Source: Amycolatopsis thermalba (GTDB lineage Bacteria; Actinomycetota; Actinomycetes; Mycobacteriales; Pseudonocardiaceae). From it: a stretch of DNA of 46,680 bases. The translations under genes were made by a program, and so were the position numbers. Below the pieces are notes generated by a model, which was not told where the DNA came from, made no database searches, and was given only the letters and a program-made list of their open reading frames with translations. Below are positions 26,183 to 33,593 of this stretch, piece by piece (the stretch's first letter is position 1; every line of letters starts with the position of its first letter). The DNA is taken from the NCBI RefSeq assembly GCF_003385215.1, contig NZ_PQHW01000051.1, forward strand, positions 1 through 46,680, in the 5' to 3' direction.

Positions 26183-26943
26183 GGCGCGAGGTGCCCAGCC
26201 GCGGGCCCAGGAATGGACCGTTCACGCCTTGGTGCGCCCGAGGTGCCCAGTCGTGCGCCGATGAATGGACCGTTCATGCCTTGGCGCCCCCGAGGCACCA
26301 GGCGCGGCGATGAATGTCCATTCATGCCTTGCCCGCCGCGAGGTGCCCACTCGTGGGGCCGTGAGTGGACACCTCGCTGGCGCACGAGATGCCCAACGGT
26401 GCGGTGGTGAATGGTCCATTCATGCCTTCGCCGCCACCAGGTGGCCAGTCGTGTGGCGATGAATGGACCATTCATGCCTTCGCCGCCACCAGGTGGCCAG
26501 TCGTGTGGCGATGAATGGACCATTCATGCCTTGTCGGCCGCGAGGTGCCCAGCCGCGCAGCGATGAATGGACCGTTCATGTCTCGGCGCTCACGAGGTGT
26601 CCAGCCGCGTGGTGATGAATGGTCCGTTCATGCCTTCGCCGCCACGAGGTGCCCAGTCGTGGAGCGATGAATGGACCGTTCATGCCTTGTCGGCCGCGAG
26701 GTGCCCAGCCGCGCGGCGGTGAATGGTCCGTTCATGCGTTCCCCGCCACCAGGTGTCCAGCCGCGCGGTGATGAATGGACCGTTCATGCCTTCGCCGCCA
26801 CGAGGTGCCCAGTCGTGGAGCGATGAATGGACCGTTCATGCCTTGTCGGCCGCGAGGTGCCCAGCCGCGCGGCGGTGAATGGTCCGTTCATGCCTTCGCC
26901 GCCACCAAGTGTCCAGTCGTGCGGTGATGAATGGTCCGTTCAT
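26183..26943. repeat. 52-bp tandem array of 15 units, each with a palindrome
   Basis: A core of ATGAATGG-A/T-CC(A/G)TTCAT, a 17-bp palindrome or near-palindrome, recurs with GAATGG starting at 26211, 26263, 26312, 26363, 26409, 26461, 26513, 26565, 26617, 26669, 26721, 26773, 26825, 26877 and 26929. The last ten spacings are exactly 52 bp; the early ones are 52, 49, 51 and 46, and the fourth unit is decayed. The 35 bp between palindromes are also conserved (CGAGGTGCCCAG) and come in two alternating subtypes. Units 9-11 and 12-14 form a duplicated 156-bp higher-order block. Because 52 is not a multiple of three and both strands carry stops, it is not a protein repeat. It is not a CRISPR, as the spacers are conserved. 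The gap from 26111 to 27089 holds no gene that I can support. Confidence 0.95.
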
Positions 26944-27089
26944 CCACCCGTGACGTGACCACTCGCAGCAGCCAAGCCCGGAGGCCAACCGCCGGGTCGG
27001 CTCAGTCCGTTCACCGGAACGGCCCAACCCCAACCGGCAGCCACCGATGCGGGACAGCACTCGGTAACGATCGCTACTACGCTGCCGAT

Positions 27090-27683
27090 GTGACAGCCAT
27101 GCCGGCGCCTCCCGCAGCACCGCCGCGATGGCTGGTGCCCGTCGTCATCGTCGTGGTGTCGATCATGGTCGGCGGCGGTCTCCTGGCCCGCGAGCTGTAC
27201 CGGCTGCCCGAAGCCGCCCCGGACGCGATCCTCGCTCAGACCTCGCCCGCCCGGCCGCTGGCCGAGCAACCCGGCCCGGGCATCGTCGAGCTCACCCCGG
27301 ACGCCGCCGCGCACCCGCAGAACGCCACGGTCCGCGGGCTGCTGCAGACCTACTTCGACTCGATCAACAACCGCGACTACGAGCTGTGGAAAACGGCCGT
27401 CACGCGGGAACGCGTCCAGGCCAAACCGAAGAGCACCTGGCTCAACGACTACCGCACCACGAAGGACGGCAGCATCCTCGTCTACCGGATCGACCCGGTC
27501 ACCGACGACGAACTCCGCGCCCTGGTCGGCTTCACCAGCACCCAGGACGTCAAGGACGCCCCGGCCGAGCTCCCGGAACCCTGCGTGCACTGGCGGCTCG
27601 TGCTCCCGCTCGCCCTGGAGTCCGGCGCCTGGAAGGTGGACACCGTGACCGGCTCCACCACACCCGAACTGTCCCGCTGCTGA
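27090..27683 (+). CDS. Small membrane-anchored protein of unknown function
   Basis: The 197-residue protein has a short Pro-rich N-terminus, one membrane helix (WLVPVVIVVVSIMVGGGLLA) and an extracytoplasmic domain of about 150 residues. That domain (NATVRGLLQTYFDSINNRDYELWKTAVT) resembles the SnoaL/NTF2-like accessory domains found in many actinobacterial anchored proteins; this is a weak resemblance. The start may be GTG at 27090 or ATG at 27099; no clear Shine-Dalgarno is present. It is isolated between two repeat arrays. Confidence 0.7.
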   Translation: MTAMPAPPAAPPRWLVPVVIVVVSIMVGGGLLARELYRLPEAAPDAILAQTSPARPLAEQPGPGIVELTPDAAAHPQNATVRGLLQTYFDSINNRDYELWKTAVTRERVQAKPKSTWLNDYRTTKDGSILVYRIDPVTDDELRALVGFTSTQDVKDAPAELPEPCVHWRLVLPLALESGAWKVDTVTGSTTPELSRC

Positions 27684-27689
27684 CGGGAC

Positions 27690-28145
27690 GCCCGGCTGAT
27701 GCCTGCCCGGCTTCGAGGCGACCGAATGGAGCTTGGCTAGCGCGTGGCGCGAGAGTGGTCACCCCTGGGGGCTCCGCGGCGGGGCGACTGGCGCCCGGCT
27801 GCTTCAGGGAGCGCGGTTGCTTCCGTACAAAGAGCGCGGGCGACGGATGGGCTGGTGCCTGGCCGACTGTGGGCGCCCGGGTGGAGCTGGCTGGCGCTGG
27901 CGCGAGGGTGGTCCCCCTGGGGAGGACCCGGCGGCGCGGGGACTGACGCCTGGCTGTTCAAGGACAAGCGGCTGCTTCCGTACCAAGGGCGCGGCTGCTG
28001 CCTGCCCGGCGTTGAGGCGCCCGGGTGGAGCTTGGCCGACGCCGGCGCGAGAGTGGCCACCCCTGGGCAGAACCCGCCGGCGCGGCAACTGACGCCCGGC
28101 TACTTCAGGAAAAGCGGCTGCCTCCCACAGAAGGGCCGGGCGGTA
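27690..28145. repeat. About 150-bp imperfect tandem repeat, three copies
   Basis: Marker GCGAG(A/G)GTGG occurs at 27749, 27902 and 28047 (spacings 153 and 145). Around it each copy repeats CCCGGGTGGAGCTTGGC-like, GACTGACGCCCGGCT-like and AGCGGCTGCTTCCGTAC-like blocks in the same order. Frames are open on both strands but not conserved between copies, so it is not judged to be coding. It fills most of the 600-bp gap before the fatty-acid operon terminator. Confidence 0.75.
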
Positions 28146-28244
28146 CCGCCCCCTGGGCACCCCAGAGCCGTCCGACCGCCCCCGGGCGAGAGCAGCTACT
28201 CCTGCCGAGGCAGAGTCCACGAACCGGCACGAAAATGCAAAGAA

Positions 28245-28268
28245 CCCCGGCCACCCACGGCCGGGGTC
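28245..28268 (-). terminator. Terminator of the fab operon
   Basis: ACCCCGGCC-ACCCAC-GGCCGGGGT forms a perfect 9-bp stem with a 6-base loop, 16 bp after the fabF stop on the minus strand. It is followed in that direction by TTCTTTGCATTTTCG, a T-rich tail, fitting intrinsic termination. Confidence 0.85.
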
Positions 28269-28283
28269 CCCGCAAAAACGAAC

Positions 28284-29531
28284 TCACACGCCGGTGAACA
28301 GCAGCGCCGTGTTGTGGCCGCCGAAACCGAACGAGTTGCTCAGCGCCGCGGTCAACTCGACCTTCCGCGGCTCGCCGGCCACCACGTCCAGCCCGACCTT
28401 CGGGTCCAGGTTCTCCAAGTTCAGCGTCGGCGGCACCAGCCCGTGGTACACCGACAGCAGCGTGAGGATGCCCTCGACCGCCCCCGCGCCACCGACCAGG
28501 TGCCCCAGCGCCGACTTCGGCGCCGTCACCACCGGGTGCTCACCCACGGCCTTGCGGATCGCCGCGGCCTCGCCGATGTCGCCGACCACCGTGGACGTCG
28601 CGTGGGCGTTCACGTGCCCCACCTCGGCCGACGTGAGGCCCGCCATGGTCATCGCGTTCGCCATCGCGGCGATCTGCCCGATTCCCTCCGGGTGGTTGCC
28701 GGTGATGTGGTGCGCGTCCGAGGTGATGCCGTACCCGGCCAGCCGCCCGTAGATCCGCGCGCCGCGGGCCTTCGCGCGGTCGGCCCGCTCCAGCACGACC
28801 ACCCCGGCGCCCTCGCCGAGCACGAACCCGTCCCGGTCGGCGTCGAACGGGCGTGACGCGCGCTCCGGCTCGTCGTTGCGCGTCGACACCGTCCGGGCCT
28901 GCGCGAAACCGGCCACGGTGATCGGGTGGATGCAGGACTCCGCACCACCCGCCACCACGACGTCGGCCCGCCCGTTCTGGATCATCTGGTAGCCGTTGGC
29001 GATGCCCTCGGCACCGGAGGCACACGCCGACGCCGGCGAGTGCACCCCCGCCCTGGCCTTGAGGTCGATGCCGACGTGCGCGGCAGGCCCGTTCGGCATC
29101 AGCATCGGCACGGTCAGCGGCGAGACCTTCCGCAGACCCTCCTGCTCGAGCAGGTCGTCCATCGCCAGCAGCGTCAGCGGCCCGCCGATGCCGGTGCCGA
29201 TGGACACGCCGAGCCGGTCCGGGTCGACGTCGGTGTGCTCCTCGCTGGGCTGCTCGAAACCGGCGTCGGCCCACGCCTGCCGGGCCGCGATGAGCGCGAT
29301 CTGCTCACACCGGTCCAGCCGGCGCGCCTGCACGCGCGGCAACTTCTCCGCCGGATCCTCGGCGAGCGTGGCGCCGATCTTGACCGGCAGGTCGAACTTC
29401 TCGACCCAGTCGGCCTCGATCCGCCGGATGCCGCTGCGGCCGGCGAGCAAGCCCTCCCACGTGGACGCGACGTCCCCGCCGAGTGGCGTCGTCGCGCCGA
29501 TCCCGGTGATCACGACGTCGATGTTGCTCAT
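28284..29531 (-). CDS. fabF: 3-oxoacyl-[acyl-carrier-protein] synthase II (FabF)
   Basis: The 415-residue condensing enzyme extends acyl-ACP with malonyl-ACP. The catalytic Cys170 in SACASGAEG, His310 in NAHATST and His344 with Lys339 in KSALGHLVGGAGA are all present. It resembles KasA of mycobacteria and FabF of Streptomyces; there is no second KasB-like copy here. The ATG at 29531 has GGGGAG upstream. It is the last gene of fabD-fabH-acpP-fabF, 42 bp after acpP, and a terminator follows. Confidence 0.96.
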   Translation of the reverse strand: MSNIDVVITGIGATTPLGGDVASTWEGLLAGRSGIRRIEADWVEKFDLPVKIGATLAEDPAEKLPRVQARRLDRCEQIALIAARQAWADAGFEQPSEEHTDVDPDRLGVSIGTGIGGPLTLLAMDDLLEQEGLRKVSPLTVPMLMPNGPAAHVGIDLKARAGVHSPASACASGAEGIANGYQMIQNGRADVVVAGGAESCIHPITVAGFAQARTVSTRNDEPERASRPFDADRDGFVLGEGAGVVVLERADRAKARGARIYGRLAGYGITSDAHHITGNHPEGIGQIAAMANAMTMAGLTSAEVGHVNAHATSTVVGDIGEAAAIRKAVGEHPVVTAPKSALGHLVGGAGAVEGILTLLSVYHGLVPPTLNLENLDPKVGLDVVAGEPRKVELTAALSNSFGFGGHNTALLFTGV

Positions 29532-29573
29532 GAGGAGTCTCCCCGAGGTTCAGACGAAGAATTCAGCTCGTGC

Positions 29574-29819
29574 TTACTTGGCGTTCGCGGCGACGTAGTC
29601 CACCGCGTCGCCGACGGTCTTCAGGTTGGCCAGCTCGTCGTCCGGGATCTTGACCCCGAACTTGTCCTCGGCCTGCACCGCGATCTCCACCATCGACAGC
29701 GAGTCGATGTCCAGGTCGTCGACGAAGGACTTCTCCAGGCTCACGTCGTCCTGCGCGACACCCGCGACCTCCTCGACGATCTCCGCGAGGCCGCTGAGGA
29801 TCTCCTGCTTGTCCGCCAC
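29574..29819 (-). CDS. acpP: Acyl carrier protein
   Basis: The 81-residue acidic protein holds the phosphopantetheine attachment site DIDSLSMVE with Ser40. It lacks the long C-terminal tail of mycobacterial AcpM and is thus of the Streptomyces/E. coli size. The start is GTG at 29819 with AAGGGA about ten bases upstream; the upstream in-frame ATG at 29885 belongs to the leader. It lies between fabH and fabF, so it serves the dissociated type II fatty-acid synthase. Confidence 0.96.
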   Translation of the reverse strand: MADKQEILSGLAEIVEEVAGVAQDDVSLEKSFVDDLDIDSLSMVEIAVQAEDKFGVKIPDDELANLKTVGDAVDYVAANAK

Positions 29820-29881
29820 GATGGTTGTTCCCTTCTGGTGGTTGATACCGGCAGGCTCCGCGCCTGCCGGCGATAGTGGTA

Positions 29882-30859
29882 TCACGGGCAGATGACGACC
29901 TGTCCGGCGTAGGACAGGCCCGCGCCGAATCCAACCATCAGCACGACGTCACCCGATTTGACGGTGCCCGCTTTCCGCATGTGGTCCAGCGCCATCGGGA
30001 TCGACGCGGACGAGGTGTTGCCCGAGAACTTGATGTCGTCGGCGACGACGAGGTCCTCCCGCGCGCCCTTGGCCTTCAGCCGCTTGGCGATCGCGTCGAC
30101 GATCCGCAGGTTCGCCTGGTGCGGGATGAGCACGTCGATGTCCGATGGCTCCAGCCCGGCCAGCTCGACCGCCTTCAGCGCGATCGGCGCGATCTGCGTG
30201 GTCGCCCACCGGAAGACCGACTGGCCCTCCTGGTAGATGTACTTGTGGTCGCGCATGTAGATGGTGTCGACCAGATCGCCCGCGCTGCCCCACGACACCG
30301 GCCCGATGCCCGGCTCGTCGGACGGGCCGACCACCGCGGCGCCCGCGCCGTCGGCGAAGATGATCGCGTTGGCCCGGTCCACCGGGTCGACCACGTCGGT
30401 CAGCTTCTCCGCCCCGATCACCAGCACCTTGCCCGCCGAGCCGGCGCGGATCAGGTCGGAGGCGACACCCAGGCCGTAGCAGAACCCGGCGCACGCGGCG
30501 TTGAGGTCGAACGCGCCGGCCGCCTTCACCCCGATCCGGTCGGCGACCTGGCCGGCCGCGTTCGGGATGGGCGCGGGCATCGTGCAGTTCGGCACGATCA
30601 CGGTGTCCACTTCGGACGGCTGCAGGCCCGCGTCGGCGAGCGCGGCGTTGCCCGCCTTGACCGCCATGTCGACCAGCAGCTCGTCCTTCTCGGCGAAGCG
30701 GCGCTCGATGATGCCGACCCGGTCGCGGATCCACTGGTCGTTGGTGTCCATGATCTGCGACAGGTCGTCGTTGGTGACGACCCGGTCCGGCTGGTAGCTG
30801 CCGACGCCCAGGATGCGGGTGGCGGCCGGACCCTGCTTCTGGCGCAACACCGGGCTCAC
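29882..30859 (-). CDS. fabH: 3-oxoacyl-[acyl-carrier-protein] synthase III (FabH)
   Basis: The 325-residue enzyme starts fatty-acid synthesis by condensing acyl-CoA with malonyl-ACP. The catalytic triad is visible: Cys123 in NAACAGF, His247 in IPHQANLR and Asn281 in SGNTSSAS. In actinomycetes it usually accepts branched as well as straight primers. The start is GTG at 30859 after AAGGAGAT, overlapping the fabD stop by GTGA, hence translational coupling. Its place between fabD and acpP is the Streptomyces order; mycobacteria keep fabH elsewhere. Confidence 0.96.
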   Translation of the reverse strand: MSPVLRQKQGPAATRILGVGSYQPDRVVTNDDLSQIMDTNDQWIRDRVGIIERRFAEKDELLVDMAVKAGNAALADAGLQPSEVDTVIVPNCTMPAPIPNAAGQVADRIGVKAAGAFDLNAACAGFCYGLGVASDLIRAGSAGKVLVIGAEKLTDVVDPVDRANAIIFADGAGAAVVGPSDEPGIGPVSWGSAGDLVDTIYMRDHKYIYQEGQSVFRWATTQIAPIALKAVELAGLEPSDIDVLIPHQANLRIVDAIAKRLKAKGAREDLVVADDIKFSGNTSSASIPMALDHMRKAGTVKSGDVVLMVGFGAGLSYAGQVVICP

Positions 30860-31761
30860 AGGATCTCCTTCGCGGCGGGCAGGTCGGCGGGGGTCTTCAA
30901 CGCGACGGTCTGGGTGACCGTGCCCTTGAGCTGGCGCTTGACCAGGCCGGTCAGGGTGCCCGCGGGCGGCAGCTCGACCGTCGCCGTGACGCCCAGCTCG
31001 ACCAGGCCGTCCATGGTGAGGTCCCAGCGGACCGGGCGGGTGACCTGCTTGATCAGCCGCTCCAGGTACTCGGCGCCGCTGGTGACCACGGTGCCGTCGG
31101 CGTTGGACAGCAGCGGGCGGACCGGGTCCTTCGGCGTGATCGACGCGGCGTGCGCGCGCAGGGCCTCCTCGGCGGGGGCCATGTAGGAGGTGTGGAAGGC
31201 GCCGGCGACCTTCAGCGGCCGGACCTTCGTGCCCTCGAGCGGCTCGGCGACGATGCGCTCGATGGCGTCCTTGGCCCCGGACGCGACGATCTGACCGGCG
31301 CCGTTGCGGTTCGCCGCGGTCAGGCCGTGGCCCTCCAGCCAGGCGACGACCTCGTCCGGGTCGCCCAGCATGACGGCCGCCATGGACGTCGGCTCGATCG
31401 CGCAGGCCTTGGCCATCTCGGCGCCGCGGACGGCGGCCAGCGCCACGGCGTCCTCGGCGGTGAGCACAGCGGCCGCCGCGGCGGCCGCCAGCTCGCCGAC
31501 CGAGTGGCCGGCGACCGGGGTGTCGCCCGGGACGTCGCCGAGGGAGTCGAAGGCCAGCAGCGAGAGCGCGACGATCAGCGGCTGCGTGATCGCGGTGTCC
31601 TGGATGGTCTCGGCGTCGGCCTCGGTCCCGAGGTGGACCAGGTCGAGCCCGGTGCGCTCGGACCAGCGCGCGAGCTTCTCGCGGGCGCCGTCGAGGTCGA
31701 GCCAGGGGGAGAACATGCCGGGCGCTTGGGAGCCCTGTCCGGGAGCGAGCACTGCTGTCAC
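30856..31761 (-). CDS. fabD: Malonyl-CoA:ACP transacylase (FabD)
   Basis: The 301-residue enzyme moves malonyl groups from CoA to ACP. It has the GQGSQ loop near the N-terminus, nucleophile Ser87 in GHSVGE and His190 in GAFHTSYM. The GTG start at 31761 has AGAGGC close by, a weak ribosome site. It is first in the operon and its upstream region holds a perfect-arm palindrome at 31830-31846 that may bind FasR. Confidence 0.95.
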   Translation of the reverse strand: MTAVLAPGQGSQAPGMFSPWLDLDGAREKLARWSERTGLDLVHLGTEADAETIQDTAITQPLIVALSLLAFDSLGDVPGDTPVAGHSVGELAAAAAAAVLTAEDAVALAAVRGAEMAKACAIEPTSMAAVMLGDPDEVVAWLEGHGLTAANRNGAGQIVASGAKDAIERIVAEPLEGTKVRPLKVAGAFHTSYMAPAEEALRAHAASITPKDPVRPLLSNADGTVVTSGAEYLERLIKQVTRPVRWDLTMDGLVELGVTATVELPPAGTLTGLVKRQLKGTVTQTVALKTPADLPAAKEIL

Positions 31762-31829
31762 GCCTCTAAGGGAACATGCTCCCCCGGCGGGCCCGGGATG
31801 CCGCCGTTCACCAAGTCGGAGCGGCGATC

Positions 31830-31846
31830 TTGTAGAGGCCCTACAA
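31830..31846. promoter_or_regulatory. Candidate FasR operator upstream of fabD
   Basis: TTGTAG-AGGCC-CTACAA is an inverted repeat with perfect 6-bp arms, 69 bp upstream of the fabD start and flanked by an A5 run. It is the most AT-rich, symmetric site in the 374-bp gap between fabD and the fasR-like gene. The remaining gap holds 21-bp repeats (31947-32030) and a 62-bp direct repeat. Its role is inferred from position. Confidence 0.5.
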
Positions 31847-31946
31847 AAATGGCGCCCGTAGGCCGTCTTCCAGCTCTGATGTGTTGTCGGTTCCGGGCAG
31901 GGCGGAAGTGAGACCGGTCACCCAGGGCAGGCTCGCGGGGCCCGGA

Positions 31947-32030
31947 CGTGGATCTCGCGCGCACGAGCGTGGGACTCGCGTTCCTGAACGTGGGACTCGC
32001 GGGCGTTGACGGGGGACTGGCCGCGCGAGC
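31947..32030. repeat. 21-bp repeats, third locus of the family
   Basis: Four 21-bp units start at 31947, 31968, 31989 and 32010, with the core CGTGGGACTCGCG (first and last units degenerate). The sequence is the same family as 11350-11475 and 11551-11612, about 20 kb away. Confidence 0.8.
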
Positions 32031-32150
32031 TGGCGCCCTGTCGGCTGCCGCGGTCGTCGGCTACGTGCAACATCACCGGAGGTTGTGTGAGCTGGCGCCC
32101 TGGGAGCTGCCGTGGTCGTCGGTTGCGTGTGAACGTCACCAGAGGCCGCG
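32027..32150. repeat. 62-bp direct repeat copying the 3' end of the fasR-like gene
   Basis: Two copies begin GAGCTGGCGCCCTG at 32027 and 32089, 62 bp apart. They share CTGCCG(C/T)GGTCGTCGG and CATCACCGGAGG/CGTCACCAGAGG. The second copy ends in the last codons and stop of the regulator gene, so the first is a duplication of that 3' end. Confidence 0.7.
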
Positions 32151-33347
32151 TGCTCGGGCCAGCCGGCCCACCGTCAGTGCCACCCGCGGCCGCGGCGCGT
32201 CCCGCGGCTCGGTGGCGTTCCGGCCGGTCAGCTCGGCCGCCCTGCGCAGGCGGTAGCGCACCGTGTTGGGGTGCACGAACAGCTTCTTCGCGCACGTCTC
32301 CAGCACGCCGCCGGACTCCAGGTACTCGTCCACCGTCTGCAGCATCGTCGGGCCCGCGGCCTCCAGCGGCTGCGCGATCTCCTCGATCAGCAGCCGCTCG
32401 GCCTCGGCGTCGCCGGACAACGCGCGCTCGGGCAACAGGTCGGACGACCGCACCGGGCGCGGCGCCCCCGGCCAGCCCACCACCGCACGCAACCCGGACA
32501 GCGCTTCCGCCGCGCTGCGGTGCGCCTCGGCCAGGCTGCCCACCGTCGGCCCGGCCACCACCGGCCCCTCGCCGAACGCGCCGGCCAGCTTGCCGAGCAC
32601 CTCCTTCTGCTTGGCGTCTCCCTCGGTCGGCCCGCCGGCCACGACGATCAGCCGCGACCCCTGGACGCTCAGCAGCACCGGCCGCCCCAGGCGCGCGGCC
32701 AGGCGCCGCACCTCGAACACCACGCTCGGCGGATCGTCCGAGGGCGGACGGCCGGCCAGCACGGTCGCCATCGCCGACGGCTCCCACCCCAGCGCCGCCG
32801 CCCGCGACAGCACCGCCTCCTCGGCGTCGCCGCGGACGATGCCGTCCACGACCAGCGCCTCCAGCCGGGCGTCCCACGCACCCCGGGCCTCGGCGGCCGC
32901 GGCGTAGGAGTTGGCCGTCGCGAAGGCGATCTCCCGGCCGTACCGGAGGATGCCCTCGATGAGCGCGGCGTGCTCGGCCTCGGTGGCGGCGAATTCCGGC
33001 AGCTGCTCCTCGAACACCTCGATCGCCAGCCGCACCAGCCCGACGGCCTGCCGCAGGCTGATCCACCGCGACAGGTCCTCCGGGGCGCCGCGGAAGGCCT
33101 CGGTGGTGAGCTTGAGCGCCTCCTGCGAGTCGCGCAGCCAGTCGACGAACCCGGCCGCGCCGGTCTGGGTGATCAGCAGGATGCTCGCCCGCTGCTCGGC
33201 GGGCAGACGCCCGAACCACGGCAGCCGCTGCTCCATCGCGGCGACGCTGGCCGAGGCGAGGCGTCCGGAGGCGCGCTCCAGCCTGCGCAGCGTCTTCGCC
33301 GAGAGGCCGTGGTGCTTGGCCGGCCGTCTGCTGTTGGTTTGGGTCAT
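32136..33347 (-). CDS. fasR: PucR-family regulator of fatty-acid synthesis (FasR-like)
   Basis: The 403-residue protein ends in a PucR-type helix-turn-helix (VDEYLESGGVLETCAKKLFVHPNTVRYRLRRAAELTG). The middle is a GGDEF-like/CdaR-type domain and the N-terminal half is helical. In Streptomyces a protein of this kind, FasR, activates the fabD-fabH-acpP-fabF operon directly downstream; the mycobacterial counterpart is Rv2242, just before fabD. Position and orientation here match. The ATG at 33347 has a weak ribosome site. A strong hairpin lies 36 bp upstream of the start. Confidence 0.9.
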   Translation of the reverse strand: MTQTNSRRPAKHHGLSAKTLRRLERASGRLASASVAAMEQRLPWFGRLPAEQRASILLITQTGAAGFVDWLRDSQEALKLTTEAFRGAPEDLSRWISLRQAVGLVRLAIEVFEEQLPEFAATEAEHAALIEGILRYGREIAFATANSYAAAAEARGAWDARLEALVVDGIVRGDAEEAVLSRAAALGWEPSAMATVLAGRPPSDDPPSVVFEVRRLAARLGRPVLLSVQGSRLIVVAGGPTEGDAKQKEVLGKLAGAFGEGPVVAGPTVGSLAEAHRSAAEALSGLRAVVGWPGAPRPVRSSDLLPERALSGDAEAERLLIEEIAQPLEAAGPTMLQTVDEYLESGGVLETCAKKLFVHPNTVRYRLRRAAELTGRNATEPRDAPRPRVALTVGRLARARGLW

Positions 33348-33382
33348 CGTGAACCGACTCTAACCGGCTGCCCGGTAAACGC

Positions 33383-33426
33383 GAGGCCGCCCGGCGCACG
33401 CGGTTCTCGCAGCGCCGGGCGGCCTC
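33383..33426. terminator. 15-bp-stem hairpin between divergent fasR and pnuC
   Basis: The arms GAGGCCGCCCGGCGC and GCGCCGGGCGGCCTC pair perfectly around a 14-base loop. Because the flanking genes diverge, there is no obvious transcript for it to end. It may be an attenuator in the fasR leader or a relic of earlier gene order. Two smaller hairpins follow: CCGGT-CCCC-ACCGG at 33433-33446 and AGGTCCA-CTA-TGGACCT at 33448-33464, the latter followed by a T5 run. Confidence 0.6.
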
Positions 33427-33447
33427 ATCTCCCCGGTCCCCACCGGT

Positions 33448-33464
33448 AGGTCCACTATGGACCT
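33448..33464. promoter_or_regulatory. 17-bp palindrome in the fasR/pnuC gap
   Basis: AGGTCCA-CTA-TGGACCT is perfect over seven base pairs per arm, followed by TTGTGGATATTTTT. It could be an operator for either divergent gene or a small terminator. The rest of the gap up to pnuC contains a further small hairpin, CTCAC-TGCGG-GTGAG at 33531-33545, and no gene. Confidence 0.4.
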
Positions 33465-33593
33465 TGTGGATATTTTTCCGCCAGTCTTCTCACTCGATCG
33501 TGCAAGTAATTTTCGACCGGTGTAGCGGGGCTCACTGCGGGTGAGGGAATCAGTGCCGGATGTGGCAGGTTGTTGCGGCAGACGGGAGGCGCC

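Noticed and set aside
26183-26943. CRISPR array
   Set aside because: Spacing is regular, but the sequence between palindromes is conserved in every unit and no cas genes are in the window.
26183-26943. Small proteins encoded in the 52-bp array (MNGPF-type reading frames on both strands)
   Set aside because: A 52-bp period shifts frame at each unit and the frames have no ribosome sites; they follow from the palindromic ATG/CAT content.
28284-31761. Polyketide synthase genes
   Set aside because: Gene order, single discrete domains and the neighbouring PucR-type regulator fit primary type II fatty-acid synthesis.
33465-33593. Riboswitch (TPP, FMN, cobalamin or NAD type) upstream of pnuC
   Set aside because: I looked for the conserved cores and found none; only a small CTCAC/GTGAG hairpin is visible.
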